A stretch of DNA of 11,369 nt from an uncultured Ruminococcus sp. (GTDB lineage: Bacteria; Bacillota; Clostridia; Oscillospirales; Ruminococcaceae), in contig UQQA01000080.1 of NCBI GenBank assembly GCA_900543105.1, positions 1 through 11,369 on the forward strand, given 5' to 3'. This document shows, in pieces, positions 1 to 6,573 of the stretch. A program made the position numbers and the translations under genes. Each line of letters starts with the position of its first letter. Position 1 is the first letter of the stretch. Under the pieces are notes generated by a model. The model was not told where the DNA came from and made no database searches. It saw only the letters and a list, made by a program, of their open reading frames with translations.

Positions 1-1
1 G

Positions 2-253
2 GGCGCAAAGGACGACCCGACCGCGACCGCCCCCGAAACAGAGGAAATAAGCGGCAAAATAACCGAGATAAGAAGCGTCGTAACGGGCGGCGAAACGTAC
101 TTCTATTTGAAGCTTGACGCAGGCAGTACGTTCTATAAGGTTCCCGTGGCACTCGCCGAAAAGGTTGTAATCTTGAACGTCGGCGACAGCGTTACAGTCT
201 CCGTCCCCAAGGAGTCCTCCGGTGACATAGTTGAGGTATCCTCACTCAAATAA
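2..253 (+). CDS. 3' end of an unidentified gene (partial, 83 codons)
   Basis: An open frame enters from the left edge and stops at TAA 251–253. The visible part starts with a Thr/Ala/Pro/Glu-rich stretch (about residues 1–16) that looks like a flexible linker. About 65 residues follow with alternating hydrophobic and polar residues (ISGKITEIRSV, TYFYLKLD, FYKVPVALAEKVV, VGDSVTVSVP). That pattern suggests a small all-beta domain, perhaps OB-fold-like, at the end of a secreted or surface protein. This is inference from composition only. I do not recognise the family and the N-terminus is outside the window. The gene ends just ahead of a strong hairpin with a U-tract, which supports a real 3' end here. 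Confidence 0.6.
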   Translation, partial: GAKDDPTATAPETEEISGKITEIRSVVTGGETYFYLKLDAGSTFYKVPVALAEKVVILNVGDSVTVSVPKESSGDIVEVSSLK

Positions 254-266
254 CACCTTTAAAACC

Positions 267-316
267 GCCGCGCGGAAATTTCGGCAGCTCCGAAAAAACG
301 CGCGGCTTTAATTTTT
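267..316 (+). terminator. Strong nested hairpin plus U-tract between the partial gene and mtnA
   Basis: The outer stem GCCGCGCG (267–274) pairs perfectly with CGCGCGGC (299–306). An inner stem TTTCGG (279–284) pairs with CCGAAA (290–295) around the loop CAGCT. TTTAATTTTT (307–316) follows directly. This is a classic rho-independent terminator form. It ends only 18 nt before the mtnA start, so it could also act as an attenuator for mtnA. Confidence 0.75.
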
Positions 317-334
317 ACCGAACGGAGTAAAATT

Positions 335-1366
335 ATGTTTGATATGCACGGCGAAACCGTATGCTACAACGAAAAAGACGAGACCGCGGTGATTATAGAC
401 CAGACTCTTTTGCCCGGTGAAATTGTCACGCTTGAGCTTTGGGAAAAAGAGGAGATGTATGACGCAATAAAGCGTCTTGCCGTTCGCGGCGCACCGGCAA
501 TAGGGGTGTTTGCGGCAATAGGACTGTCGGTTCTGGCCGCACGCGACAAAACGGCAGACGAAAAAACGCTTATTGAGCATTTTCTCGAAAATCTTGAATA
601 TCTCACCTCCTCGCGCCCTACCGCGGTAAATCTTTTTGCGGCGGCGGATGAGATGAAAAGGACGGCTCTTTTACATAAGGGCGAGGGCGCGGACGCCGTA
701 AGGGCGGCACTCAAGGAAAAGGCTTTGGAGCTACATGGCAAAGATATTGAGGTGTGCCGTAAAATCGGTGAATACGGAGCAGATCTTCTCAAAAACTGCG
801 ACAGTGTTTTGACCCACTGCAATGCGGGCAGGCTTGCGACGGTAAAGTACGGAACCGCTCTGGCACCCGTATATGTGGCGGCGGAAAACGGGCATAAAAT
901 ACGCGTGTTCTCTGATGAGACAAGACCTCTTTTGCAGGGCGCGCGCCTTACGAGCTTTGAGCTTGCAAACGCAGGTATAGATACTACGCTGATATGCGAT
1001 AACGCCGCATCGTACGTTATGAAAAACGGGCTTGTTTCCGCGGTGCTTGTCGGATGCGACAGAGTGGCGGCAAACGGCGATACAGCCAATAAAATAGGCA
1101 CCTCCGGAGTTGCTGTCCTCGCAAAATATTACGGCATTCCGTTTTATGTGTGCGCCCCGTTTTCAACAATAGATAAAAACTGTCTAAGCGGCGGGGATAT
1201 AAAAATCGAAATGCGTTCGGGCGACGAAATAACCGATATGTGGTACGAAAAAAGAATGGCTCCGAAGAATATAAAAACGCTGAATCCGGCATTTGACGTT
1301 ACCGATAACAGTCTTATTACCGCGTTTATTACCGAAAAGGGTGTTCTCTCTCCGAATGAATTTTGA
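335..1366 (+). CDS. mtnA: S-methyl-5-thioribose-1-phosphate isomerase (MtnA)
   Basis: Converts 5-methylthioribose-1-phosphate to 5-methylthioribulose-1-phosphate in the cytoplasmic methionine salvage pathway, which recycles the methylthioadenosine left over from polyamine synthesis and other SAM-dependent reactions. The 343-residue length is normal for the family. Visible landmarks are RGAPAIG (51–57), LTHCNAG with the catalytic Cys162, DETRPLLQGARLT (194–206), and GCDRVAANGD with the catalytic Asp242, followed by NKIGT (252–256). The Cys and Asp pair separates true MtnA from the related eIF2B-like subunits. The ATG at 335 has GGAG at 324–327, 7 nt upstream. No other salvage gene (mtnK, mtnN, mtnBCD) is visible beside it. 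No promoter is evident in the short gap, so transcription may pass through the hairpin at 267–316. Confidence 0.95.
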   Translation: MFDMHGETVCYNEKDETAVIIDQTLLPGEIVTLELWEKEEMYDAIKRLAVRGAPAIGVFAAIGLSVLAARDKTADEKTLIEHFLENLEYLTSSRPTAVNLFAAADEMKRTALLHKGEGADAVRAALKEKALELHGKDIEVCRKIGEYGADLLKNCDSVLTHCNAGRLATVKYGTALAPVYVAAENGHKIRVFSDETRPLLQGARLTSFELANAGIDTTLICDNAASYVMKNGLVSAVLVGCDRVAANGDTANKIGTSGVAVLAKYYGIPFYVCAPFSTIDKNCLSGGDIKIEMRSGDEITDMWYEKRMAPKNIKTLNPAFDVTDNSLITAFITEKGVLSPNEF

Positions 1367-1383
1367 TACGCCGAAGCCGGTAT

Positions 1384-1408
1384 AAAGGCTCTAATCGGGG
1401 CTTTTTTT
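1384..1408 (+). terminator. Probable terminator after mtnA
   Basis: AAAGGCTCT (1384–1392) pairs with GGGGCTTTT (from 1397), using some G–U pairs around the 4-nt loop AATC. A run of seven T (1402–1408) completes the signal. The stem is modest, so termination may be partial. Confidence 0.5.
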
Positions 1409-1421
1409 CACGGCGGCGTTG

Positions 1422-1430
1422 TGTTATAAT
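1422..1430 (+). promoter_or_regulatory. Extended −10 promoter for the DUF951–prfA cluster
   Basis: TATAAT (1425–1430) is a perfect −10 box and is preceded by TGT, giving the extended −10 form TGnTATAAT. No good −35 box lies 17 nt upstream; that position is T-rich terminator tail. Extended −10 promoters tolerate this. It sits 36 nt before the TTG start at 1466, right after the mtnA terminator, which fits a new transcription unit. Confidence 0.6.
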
Positions 1431-1450
1431 GTTTTGAAACGAGATTTAAG

Positions 1451-1455
1451 AAAGG
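1451..1455 (+). promoter_or_regulatory. Ribosome-binding site that favours the TTG start of the DUF951 gene
   Basis: AAAGG at 1451–1455 lies 10 nt before TTG 1466 but only 1 nt before GTG 1457. The spacing makes the TTG the more likely start. Confidence 0.5.
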
Positions 1456-1465
1456 CGTGAGAAAT

Positions 1466-1660
1466 TTGGACGTACAGGTAGGCGACAGGCTGATAATGAA
1501 GAAAAAGCACCCATGCGGCTCAAACGAGTTTGCGGTGCTGCGTTCCGGAATGGATTTTCGCCTTAAATGCTGCGGCTGCGGACGCGAGGTTATGGTGCCG
1601 CGCATCAAAATCGAAAAAAATATCAAAAATGTCATAAGGGACGAAAACGGCGATGTTTGA
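1466..1660 (+). CDS. DUF951 family small protein
   Basis: A 64-residue basic protein. The start MDVQVGD, the motif KKKHPCGSNEF, and the C-terminal KCCGCGREVMVPR match what I know of DUF951, a small Firmicutes family of unknown function. The HPCG cysteine and the closely spaced CCGC cysteines suggest a small metal-binding fold; this is inference. I chose TTG 1466 over GTG 1457 because the family normally begins with M-D-x-Q-x-G-D and because AAAGG is well spaced only for the TTG. The 3' end overlaps prfA by 8 nt, so the two genes are probably translationally coupled. Its constant company with translation genes hints at a housekeeping role, but none is established here. Confidence 0.85.
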   Translation: MDVQVGDRLIMKKKHPCGSNEFAVLRSGMDFRLKCCGCGREVMVPRIKIEKNIKNVIRDENGDV

Positions 1661-2726
1661 TAAATTACAGGGAATCGAGGATAAACTCGAAAAAATAAAT
1701 TCCTCCCTGTGCGACCCCGAGGTCGTGTCTAATCAGGAGGAATACAAAAAGCTGATGCGCGAAGCGAAAACGCTGACGCCGATAGTTGAAAAATTCCGCG
1801 AATACAAAAAGGCAAATTCCGATTTAACCGAGGCAAAAGAGATGCTTGCGGACAGCTCTCTCGATAAGGAATTCCGAGATATGGCAAGCGAAGAAGCGGC
1901 GGAGGCCCAGAAAAAGACCGAAGAGCTAAAAGAAGAATTAAAGGTGCTGCTGCTGCCTAAAGACCCGAACGACTATAAAAACGTAATAGTCGAAATTCGC
2001 GGCGGTGCAGGCGGCGAGGAGGCAGCTCTTTTTGCCGGCTCGCTTTTTCGTATGTACAGTATGTATGCCGAGCGCAAGGGCTGGAAAACCGAAATAATGA
2101 ATGAAAATCCGACCGAGCTCGGCGGATATAAGGAAATAAGCTTTATGATAGAGGGCGAGGGCGCTTATTCGCGGCTCAAATTCGAGAGCGGCGTCCACCG
2201 CGTTCAGCGCGTGCCCGAAACCGAGAGCCAGGGCAGAGTTCACACGTCCACCGTAACCGTAGCGGTACTTCCCGAGGCGGAGGAGGTCGAATTTACGCTT
2301 GACCCCGCCGACCTTCAGATAGATGTTTTCCGCTCAAGCGGTGCGGGCGGGCAAAAGGTAAACAAGACTTCGTCCGCAATTCGCGTTACGTATCTGCCCA
2401 CGGGTATGGTCGTTGAGTGCCAGGATGAGCGCAGCCAGTATAAAAACAAGGACAGAGCGATGAAAATTCTCCGTTCAAGATTATACGAATCAATGCTCGA
2501 AGAGCAGAATGAAAAAATTGCTTCCGAGCGTCGTTCGCAGGTTGGTACGGGAAATCGTTCCGAGCGAATTCGCACCTATAATTTCCCCGAAAGCAGACTT
2601 ACCGACCATAGAATAGGTCTAACGATATACCGCCTTGAAAGTATCCTCAACGGAAATCTTGACGAGGTAATCGATGCTCTTGCAACTGCGGATACAGCCG
2701 CAAAGCTTTCTGCAAGAGATGAATAA
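1653..2726 (+). CDS. prfA: Peptide chain release factor 1 (RF1)
   Basis: Recognises UAA and UAG stop codons in the ribosomal A site and triggers hydrolysis of peptidyl-tRNA. The 357 residues match the usual RF1 length. An N-terminal helical domain (about 1–100) is followed by the core EIRGGAGGEEAALFA (114–128). The PxT stop-codon tripeptide is Pro-Glu-Thr at 188–190 within GVHRVQRVPETESQGR; RF2 would have SPF here. The catalytic GGQ is at 232–234 in RSSGAGGQKVNKT. The start ATG 1653 lies inside the end of the DUF951 gene (8 nt overlap), with AAGGG about 12 nt upstream. The methyltransferase gene prmC, which often follows prfA, is absent; a Sua5 gene follows after 17 nt instead. Confidence 0.97.
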   Translation: MFDKLQGIEDKLEKINSSLCDPEVVSNQEEYKKLMREAKTLTPIVEKFREYKKANSDLTEAKEMLADSSLDKEFRDMASEEAAEAQKKTEELKEELKVLLLPKDPNDYKNVIVEIRGGAGGEEAALFAGSLFRMYSMYAERKGWKTEIMNENPTELGGYKEISFMIEGEGAYSRLKFESGVHRVQRVPETESQGRVHTSTVTVAVLPEAEEVEFTLDPADLQIDVFRSSGAGGQKVNKTSSAIRVTYLPTGMVVECQDERSQYKNKDRAMKILRSRLYESMLEEQNEKIASERRSQVGTGNRSERIRTYNFPESRLTDHRIGLTIYRLESILNGNLDEVIDALATADTAAKLSARDE

Positions 2727-2743
2727 ACAAGGAGCAAAAGAAA

Positions 2744-3757
2744 ATGTTTGATACAAAGCTTCTGTCATCGGATAAAGCCGATGTTGAATATGCCGCAGAG
2801 CTTATAAAAAAAGGCGAAGTTGTTGGTATGCCGACCGAGACCGTCTATGGACTTGGCGCAGATGCGGAAAATGTTGAAGCGGTAAAGAAAATTTTTGCGG
2901 CAAAGGGCAGACCGTCCGATAATCCGCTCATCGTTCACCTTGCATCGGTCGATTTAATGGAAAAGTATGTATGCAATGTTCCCGACCTTGCATATAAAAT
3001 TGCGGAAAAGTTCTGCCCCGGCCCGATAACTATGGTTCTCCCGAAGCGTGATGTTATCCCTTATACAACGAGCGGCGGACTTGATACAGTTGGAATACGC
3101 ATACCTTTTCATAAAACAGCTCGGCTTCTCATAGAATTAAGCGGAAAAGCAATTGCCGCTCCGTCTGCGAACCTCTCGGGAAGTCCAAGTCCGACCACCG
3201 CACAGCACGTTATGAACGATATGAAAGGCAGGATACCTGCTATAATCGATGGCGGAGCTTGCGGAGTTGGCGTTGAAAGCACCGTTATATCCTTTGAAAA
3301 CGGCGGAATAAGACTTCTTCGTCCCGGATATGTTTCCGAGGAAGATCTCAGTATGTTCAGCGTCCCCGTTTTCACCGACAAGGGAATACTCGAACCCGTT
3401 GCTGAGGGCGAAAAAGTCCTTTCTCCGGGAATGAAATATAAGCATTATTCGCCGAAAGCAAACGTTACGATCGTCTGCGGCGAGTATGAAGCTTTCGCAA
3501 ATTATGTCAAGCAGCATAACGGCAGCGGCGTGTGCGCTATGATCTTCGACAGCGACAAGCCGTGCGGCGGCGTTCGGACTATGACCTACGGCGACACCTC
3601 GGAGGAGCAGGCTGCACAGCTTTTCGCAAACCTCCGTGAAGCGGACGAGCTTGGCATCACGCAGCTTTATGTCCGCTGCCCGTCAAGAACGGGTGTAGGC
3701 CTTGCAGTTTACAACCGTCTTCTCAGAGCGGCAGGATTTGAGGTGGTAAACGTATGA
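2744..3757 (+). CDS. sua5: L-threonylcarbamoyladenylate synthase, Sua5/YwlC type
   Basis: Makes threonylcarbamoyl-AMP from threonine, bicarbonate and ATP, the first step of the t6A37 modification of ANN-decoding tRNAs; TsaD with its partners completes the transfer. At 337 residues this is the long two-domain form. The YrdC domain (about 10–200) shows TETVYGLGAD (31–40), KGRPSDNPL (54–62), SANLSG (141–146) and GVEST (176–180). The conserved linker LSPGMKYKHYSP (226–237) leads to a C-terminal Sua5 domain (about 240–337). The start ATG 2744 has AAGGAG at 2729–2734, 9 nt upstream. The 3' end overlaps coaE by 4 nt (ATGA), so the two genes are probably translationally coupled. Confidence 0.95.
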   Translation: MFDTKLLSSDKADVEYAAELIKKGEVVGMPTETVYGLGADAENVEAVKKIFAAKGRPSDNPLIVHLASVDLMEKYVCNVPDLAYKIAEKFCPGPITMVLPKRDVIPYTTSGGLDTVGIRIPFHKTARLLIELSGKAIAAPSANLSGSPSPTTAQHVMNDMKGRIPAIIDGGACGVGVESTVISFENGGIRLLRPGYVSEEDLSMFSVPVFTDKGILEPVAEGEKVLSPGMKYKHYSPKANVTIVCGEYEAFANYVKQHNGSGVCAMIFDSDKPCGGVRTMTYGDTSEEQAAQLFANLREADELGITQLYVRCPSRTGVGLAVYNRLLRAAGFEVVNV

Positions 3758-4380
3758 GCGGCAACACAGGTATCTGTGTGGTAGGGCTCACGGGTCAGAG
3801 CGGAGCAGGGAAAACGACCGTCTGCGATGTCTTTTCGCAGAAAGGCTTTGAGATAATCAACGCCGATAAGATCGCAAGGGAAGTCATGCAGAAAGGCAAA
3901 CCCTGTCTTAAAGAGATCGAGGAGTGCTTCGGGAGCGAGGTCATGACCGAAAACGGCGAACTCGACCGAAAAGCACTTGCGGCTATCGTTTTTACCGATA
4001 AAGAAAAGCTCAAACAGCTCAACGCCATTTCTTATCCATACATAATTTTTGAAATTTTACAGAAAATAAAGGAATATTCACAGGAACGGAAGCAGTATGT
4101 CCTGCTCGATGCGCCGACGCTTTTTGAGAGCAGAGCGGACGATTTCTGTGACCTTATCATAAGCGTTACCGCACCCGAAATGACAAGGATAAACCGTATC
4201 GCCAAGCGCGACGGGATACCTGCGGAGCGCATAAAGGAGCGTTTTTCTTCGCAGCATTCGGAGCGCTTTTTCATCAACCATTCCGATTTTATCATCAAAA
4301 ACAATAAATCGGTCGATGTTCTCCGTGAAAAAGCGAACGAAGTCGCAGACAAGGTTAAGGAGTATTGCAATAATGCGTAA
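3754..4380 (+). CDS. coaE: Dephospho-CoA kinase
   Basis: Phosphorylates the 3'-hydroxyl of dephospho-CoA with ATP, the last step of coenzyme A synthesis. The 208 residues are normal for the family. The P-loop is GQSGAGKTT (14–22). The CoaE signature NADKIAREV (36–44) and the LLDAPTLFES block (117–126) are present, and the lid and C-terminal part contain RIAKRDG and FIIKNNKS. The usual HPxI motif reads Tyr94-Pro95-Tyr-Ile, so the conserved His is Tyr here. The start ATG overlaps the sua5 stop (ATGA), with AGGTGG 7 nt upstream. It overlaps the lytic transglycosylase gene downstream by 8 nt. Confidence 0.93.
   Translation: MSGNTGICVVGLTGQSGAGKTTVCDVFSQKGFEIINADKIAREVMQKGKPCLKEIEECFGSEVMTENGELDRKALAAIVFTDKEKLKQLNAISYPYIIFEILQKIKEYSQERKQYVLLDAPTLFESRADDFCDLIISVTAPEMTRINRIAKRDGIPAERIKERFSSQHSERFFINHSDFIIKNNKSVDVLREKANEVADKVKEYCNNA
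4357..4362 (+). promoter_or_regulatory. Ribosome-binding site that fixes the lytic transglycosylase start
   Basis: AAGGAG lies inside the end of coaE, 10 nt before ATG 4373. The earlier in-frame ATG at 4316 has no such site. Confidence 0.7.
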
Positions 4381-4930
4381 AAAGCTTGCAGCGGTGTTTC
4401 TCGTGCTGCTTATTGTGGCAGGAGTTATCATAGGGATAAACGCCGATGCTTTATGCAGAAAATATATTTATCCGCTGGAATATCAGCCTTATGTTGAAAA
4501 ATATTCCGCCGAATACGGTGTTGATAAATACCTCGTCTATGCCGTTATCAAGACCGAAAGCGGCTTTAAGCCCGAAGCGGAATCCGATGTCGGAGCAAGA
4601 GGACTTATGCAGCTTATGGAAGATGCGTTCGACTGGGTGCAGTACCGAATGAATGACGAAAGCGGCATAACCTACGATGATATGTTCATTGCAGAGCATA
4701 ATATCCGCTGCGGAACGTATCTTCTCTCGCTGCTTTACAGCGAATACAACGATGAAGAAACCGCGCTTGCGGCATATTTTTCGGGCAGGGGACAGGTCAA
4801 CGCCTGGCTCGCCGATAAGGAGTACAGCTCGGACGGAAAAACGCTCGACAAGATACCCTCGGCTTCATCAAACCACTATGTTCATAAGGTTATGACTGCC
4901 TACCGCAGTTATACTAACTTATATGAATAG
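4373..4930 (+). CDS. Membrane-anchored lytic transglycosylase (SLT domain)
   Basis: Predicted to cleave the MurNAc–GlcNAc bond of peptidoglycan outside the membrane, forming 1,6-anhydro-MurNAc. The 185-residue protein begins with MRKK and a hydrophobic helix (about 5–22) that acts as a signal peptide or anchor. The SLT domain (about 38–145) contains EYGVDKYLVYAVIKTESGF with the catalytic Glu62, then GARGLMQL (74–81) and the MFIAEHNIRCGTYLL segment. The family motif AYNAG reads AYFSG (134–138), a substitution at the Asn. The start is ATG 4373, which has AAGGAG 10 nt upstream and gives a clean signal sequence; the ATG at 4316 would prefix 19 charged residues read from coaE. Translation is probably coupled to coaE. 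Confidence 0.9.
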   Translation: MRKKLAAVFLVLLIVAGVIIGINADALCRKYIYPLEYQPYVEKYSAEYGVDKYLVYAVIKTESGFKPEAESDVGARGLMQLMEDAFDWVQYRMNDESGITYDDMFIAEHNIRCGTYLLSLLYSEYNDEETALAAYFSGRGQVNAWLADKEYSSDGKTLDKIPSASSNHYVHKVMTAYRSYTNLYE

Positions 4931-4984
4931 GGATTTTCTGATTTTTGAGAACCCTAAAAACTAAACCGAAAGGACGATGTAAAA

Positions 4985-6388
4985 ATGTCAAAAGAAAAAT
5001 CGCAGGGTCAGCTTCTTAAGGAAAAGCTCTGCATTTCAAAAAAACACGCAGGTTTAAGACTTACCTCGGACGAGATCAAGACCTGCTTTGACTTCTGTGA
5101 GGATTACAAAGCATTTCTTAACGATGCAAAGATCGAAAGAGAAGCCGTTACAAAGACTATCACCCTCGCCGAAAAGTGCGGATTCAAGGAATTCACATAC
5201 GGAATGAGCCTTAAAGCAGGCGATAAGATCTATTTCAACAACAGAGGAAAGGCTATTATCCTTGCAGTTATCGGAACAGAGCCGATCGAAAAGGGCATTC
5301 ACCTCGCAGCGGCTCATATCGATTCCCCACGCCTTGACCTGAAGCAGCTCCCTCTCTATGAGGACAGTGAAACAGCTCTCTTCAAGACACATTACTACGG
5401 CGGTATCAAGAAGTACCAGTGGGCAGCTATCCCGCTTGCACTCCACGGCGTTATGATCAAGAAAGACGGCACTAAGGTTACAGTAGCCATCGGCGAAGAC
5501 GAATCCGACCCCGTTTTCTGCGTAACAGACCTTCTTCCGCACCTTGCAACAGACCAGATGAAGCGCACCCCGAGCGAGCTTATCAAGGGCGAGGAACTCA
5601 ATATCCTCATCGGATCAATGCCTTTCAAGGACGATGATGTAAGCGAAAAGGTAAAGCTCAACATTATCTCTATCCTCAATGAAAAGTACGGCATCATCGA
5701 AGAGGACTTCCTCTCCGCAGAGCTTGAAGCCGTTCCTGCATTCAAGGCAAAGGACGTTGGCTTCGACAGAAGTATGGTAGGCGCTTACGGTCACGATGAT
5801 AAGGTCTGCGCATATACAGCTTTAAAGGCTATCCTCGACTGCACAAGCGTAAAGAAGACCTCCGTTGTCGTTCTCACCGATAAGGAGGAAACGGGCAGCG
5901 ACGGCAATACGGGACTTTGCTCCGATTACCTTGAGCATTTCTTCTATAACCTTGCTGACAGCTTCGGTGCAAACGGCAGAACTGTCATCGCAAATACCGA
6001 GTGCCTTTCCGCTGACGTAAACGCAGCATTCGACCCAACCTTCCCCGACGTTATGGATAAGAGAAACTGCGCATTTATGAACTACGGCGTATGCGTTACA
6101 AAGTTCACGGGTGCAAGAGGCAAGTCCGGTACATCTGACGCTTCCGCAGAATTCGTTGCAAGAGTCCGCACACTCCTCGATAAGAACGACGTTATCTGGC
6201 AGACCGGCGAGCTTGGCAAGGTTGACGGCGGCGGCGGCGGTACAGTTGCGGCTTATCTCGCAAATATGAATATGGACGTTATCGATGTCGGCGTTCCCGT
6301 TATCTCAATGCACGCTCCGTTTGAAGTCGTTGCAAAGACCGATGTTTATATGACCTACAAGTCATTCTACGTTTTCTTCAACGAATAA
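4985..6388 (+). CDS. M18 family metallo-aminopeptidase
   Basis: A cytosolic di-zinc aminopeptidase of family M18 (aspartyl aminopeptidase / aminopeptidase I group), which removes N-terminal residues from peptides. At 467 residues it has family length. The expected metal ligands and catalytic residues are present: His111 (AAAHIDSPRLD), Asp in GHDD (271/272), the EE pair 301–302 (DKEETGSDG), Asp344 (SADVNAAFDP) and His443 (SMHAPFE). A Gly-rich segment (415–419) precedes the last block. The start ATG 4985 has AAAGGA 10 nt upstream. It lies 54 bp after the transglycosylase, with no clear terminator between them. Codons are biased to AAG, ATC, AGA and GCA, more than in the neighbours, as expected for an abundant protein. 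The exact residue preference cannot be read from sequence. Confidence 0.93.
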   Translation: MSKEKSQGQLLKEKLCISKKHAGLRLTSDEIKTCFDFCEDYKAFLNDAKIEREAVTKTITLAEKCGFKEFTYGMSLKAGDKIYFNNRGKAIILAVIGTEPIEKGIHLAAAHIDSPRLDLKQLPLYEDSETALFKTHYYGGIKKYQWAAIPLALHGVMIKKDGTKVTVAIGEDESDPVFCVTDLLPHLATDQMKRTPSELIKGEELNILIGSMPFKDDDVSEKVKLNIISILNEKYGIIEEDFLSAELEAVPAFKAKDVGFDRSMVGAYGHDDKVCAYTALKAILDCTSVKKTSVVVLTDKEETGSDGNTGLCSDYLEHFFYNLADSFGANGRTVIANTECLSADVNAAFDPTFPDVMDKRNCAFMNYGVCVTKFTGARGKSGTSDASAEFVARVRTLLDKNDVIWQTGELGKVDGGGGGTVAAYLANMNMDVIDVGVPVISMHAPFEVVAKTDVYMTYKSFYVFFNE

Positions 6389-6404
6389 TTTCCAAAATAT
6401 TTTT

Positions 6405-6453
6405 ACGGTACGATTTGCATTTTTGCAGGTCGTGCCGTTTGTTTTTGCTTTTT
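6405..6453 (+). terminator. Strong terminator closing the housekeeping cluster
   Basis: ACGGTACGA (6405–6413) pairs with TCGTGCCGT (6430–6438) with one wobble pair. An inner TGCA/TGCA stem (6416–6419, 6424–6427) stacks inside. A long T-rich tail (6439–6453) follows. It starts 16 nt after the M18 gene stop. Confidence 0.85.
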
Positions 6454-6497
6454 ATAGGGATTTTTATGTGTTATTTTGTAAATTAATGAAATATCTC

Positions 6498-6526
6498 TTG
6501 ACTTTTTTTGCAAAAAAGAATAAAGT
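6498..6526 (+). promoter_or_regulatory. Likely sigma-A promoter of the pot operon
   Basis: TTGACT (6498–6503, five of six consensus) is separated by 17 nt from TAAAGT (6521–6526, four of six). This is the best promoter match between the terminator and potA. It would give a leader of about 245 nt that includes the whole inverted repeat at 6574–6732. Confidence 0.5.
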
Positions 6527-6550
6527 TAATATCGTATGCTATATTTTGGT

Positions 6551-6569
6551 CATAATACTATAGATTATG
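6551..6569 (+). promoter_or_regulatory. Small palindrome downstream of the pot promoter (possible operator)
   Basis: CATAAT (6551–6556) and ATTATG (6564–6569) are perfect inverted half-sites around ACTATAG. The palindrome lies roughly 20–35 nt after the predicted start site. It could be an operator, or a chance AT-rich symmetry; no regulator is identified. Confidence 0.25.
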
Positions 6570-6573
6570 TATG

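Noticed and set aside
364..1101. 245-codon open frame on the minus strand across mtnA
   Set aside because: Antisense to a well-conserved MtnA; Ser/Ala/Arg-rich translation without recognisable motifs.
4316..4372. Upstream ATG extending the lytic transglycosylase by 19 residues
   Set aside because: The extension is charged, would bury the signal helix, lies fully inside coaE, and has no ribosome-binding site; ATG 4373 has AAGGAG.
4929..4955. AGGG/CCCT hairpin between the transglycosylase and M18 genes as a terminator
   Set aside because: The stem is short with a mismatch, and it is followed by AAAAA and not a T-tract on the + strand.
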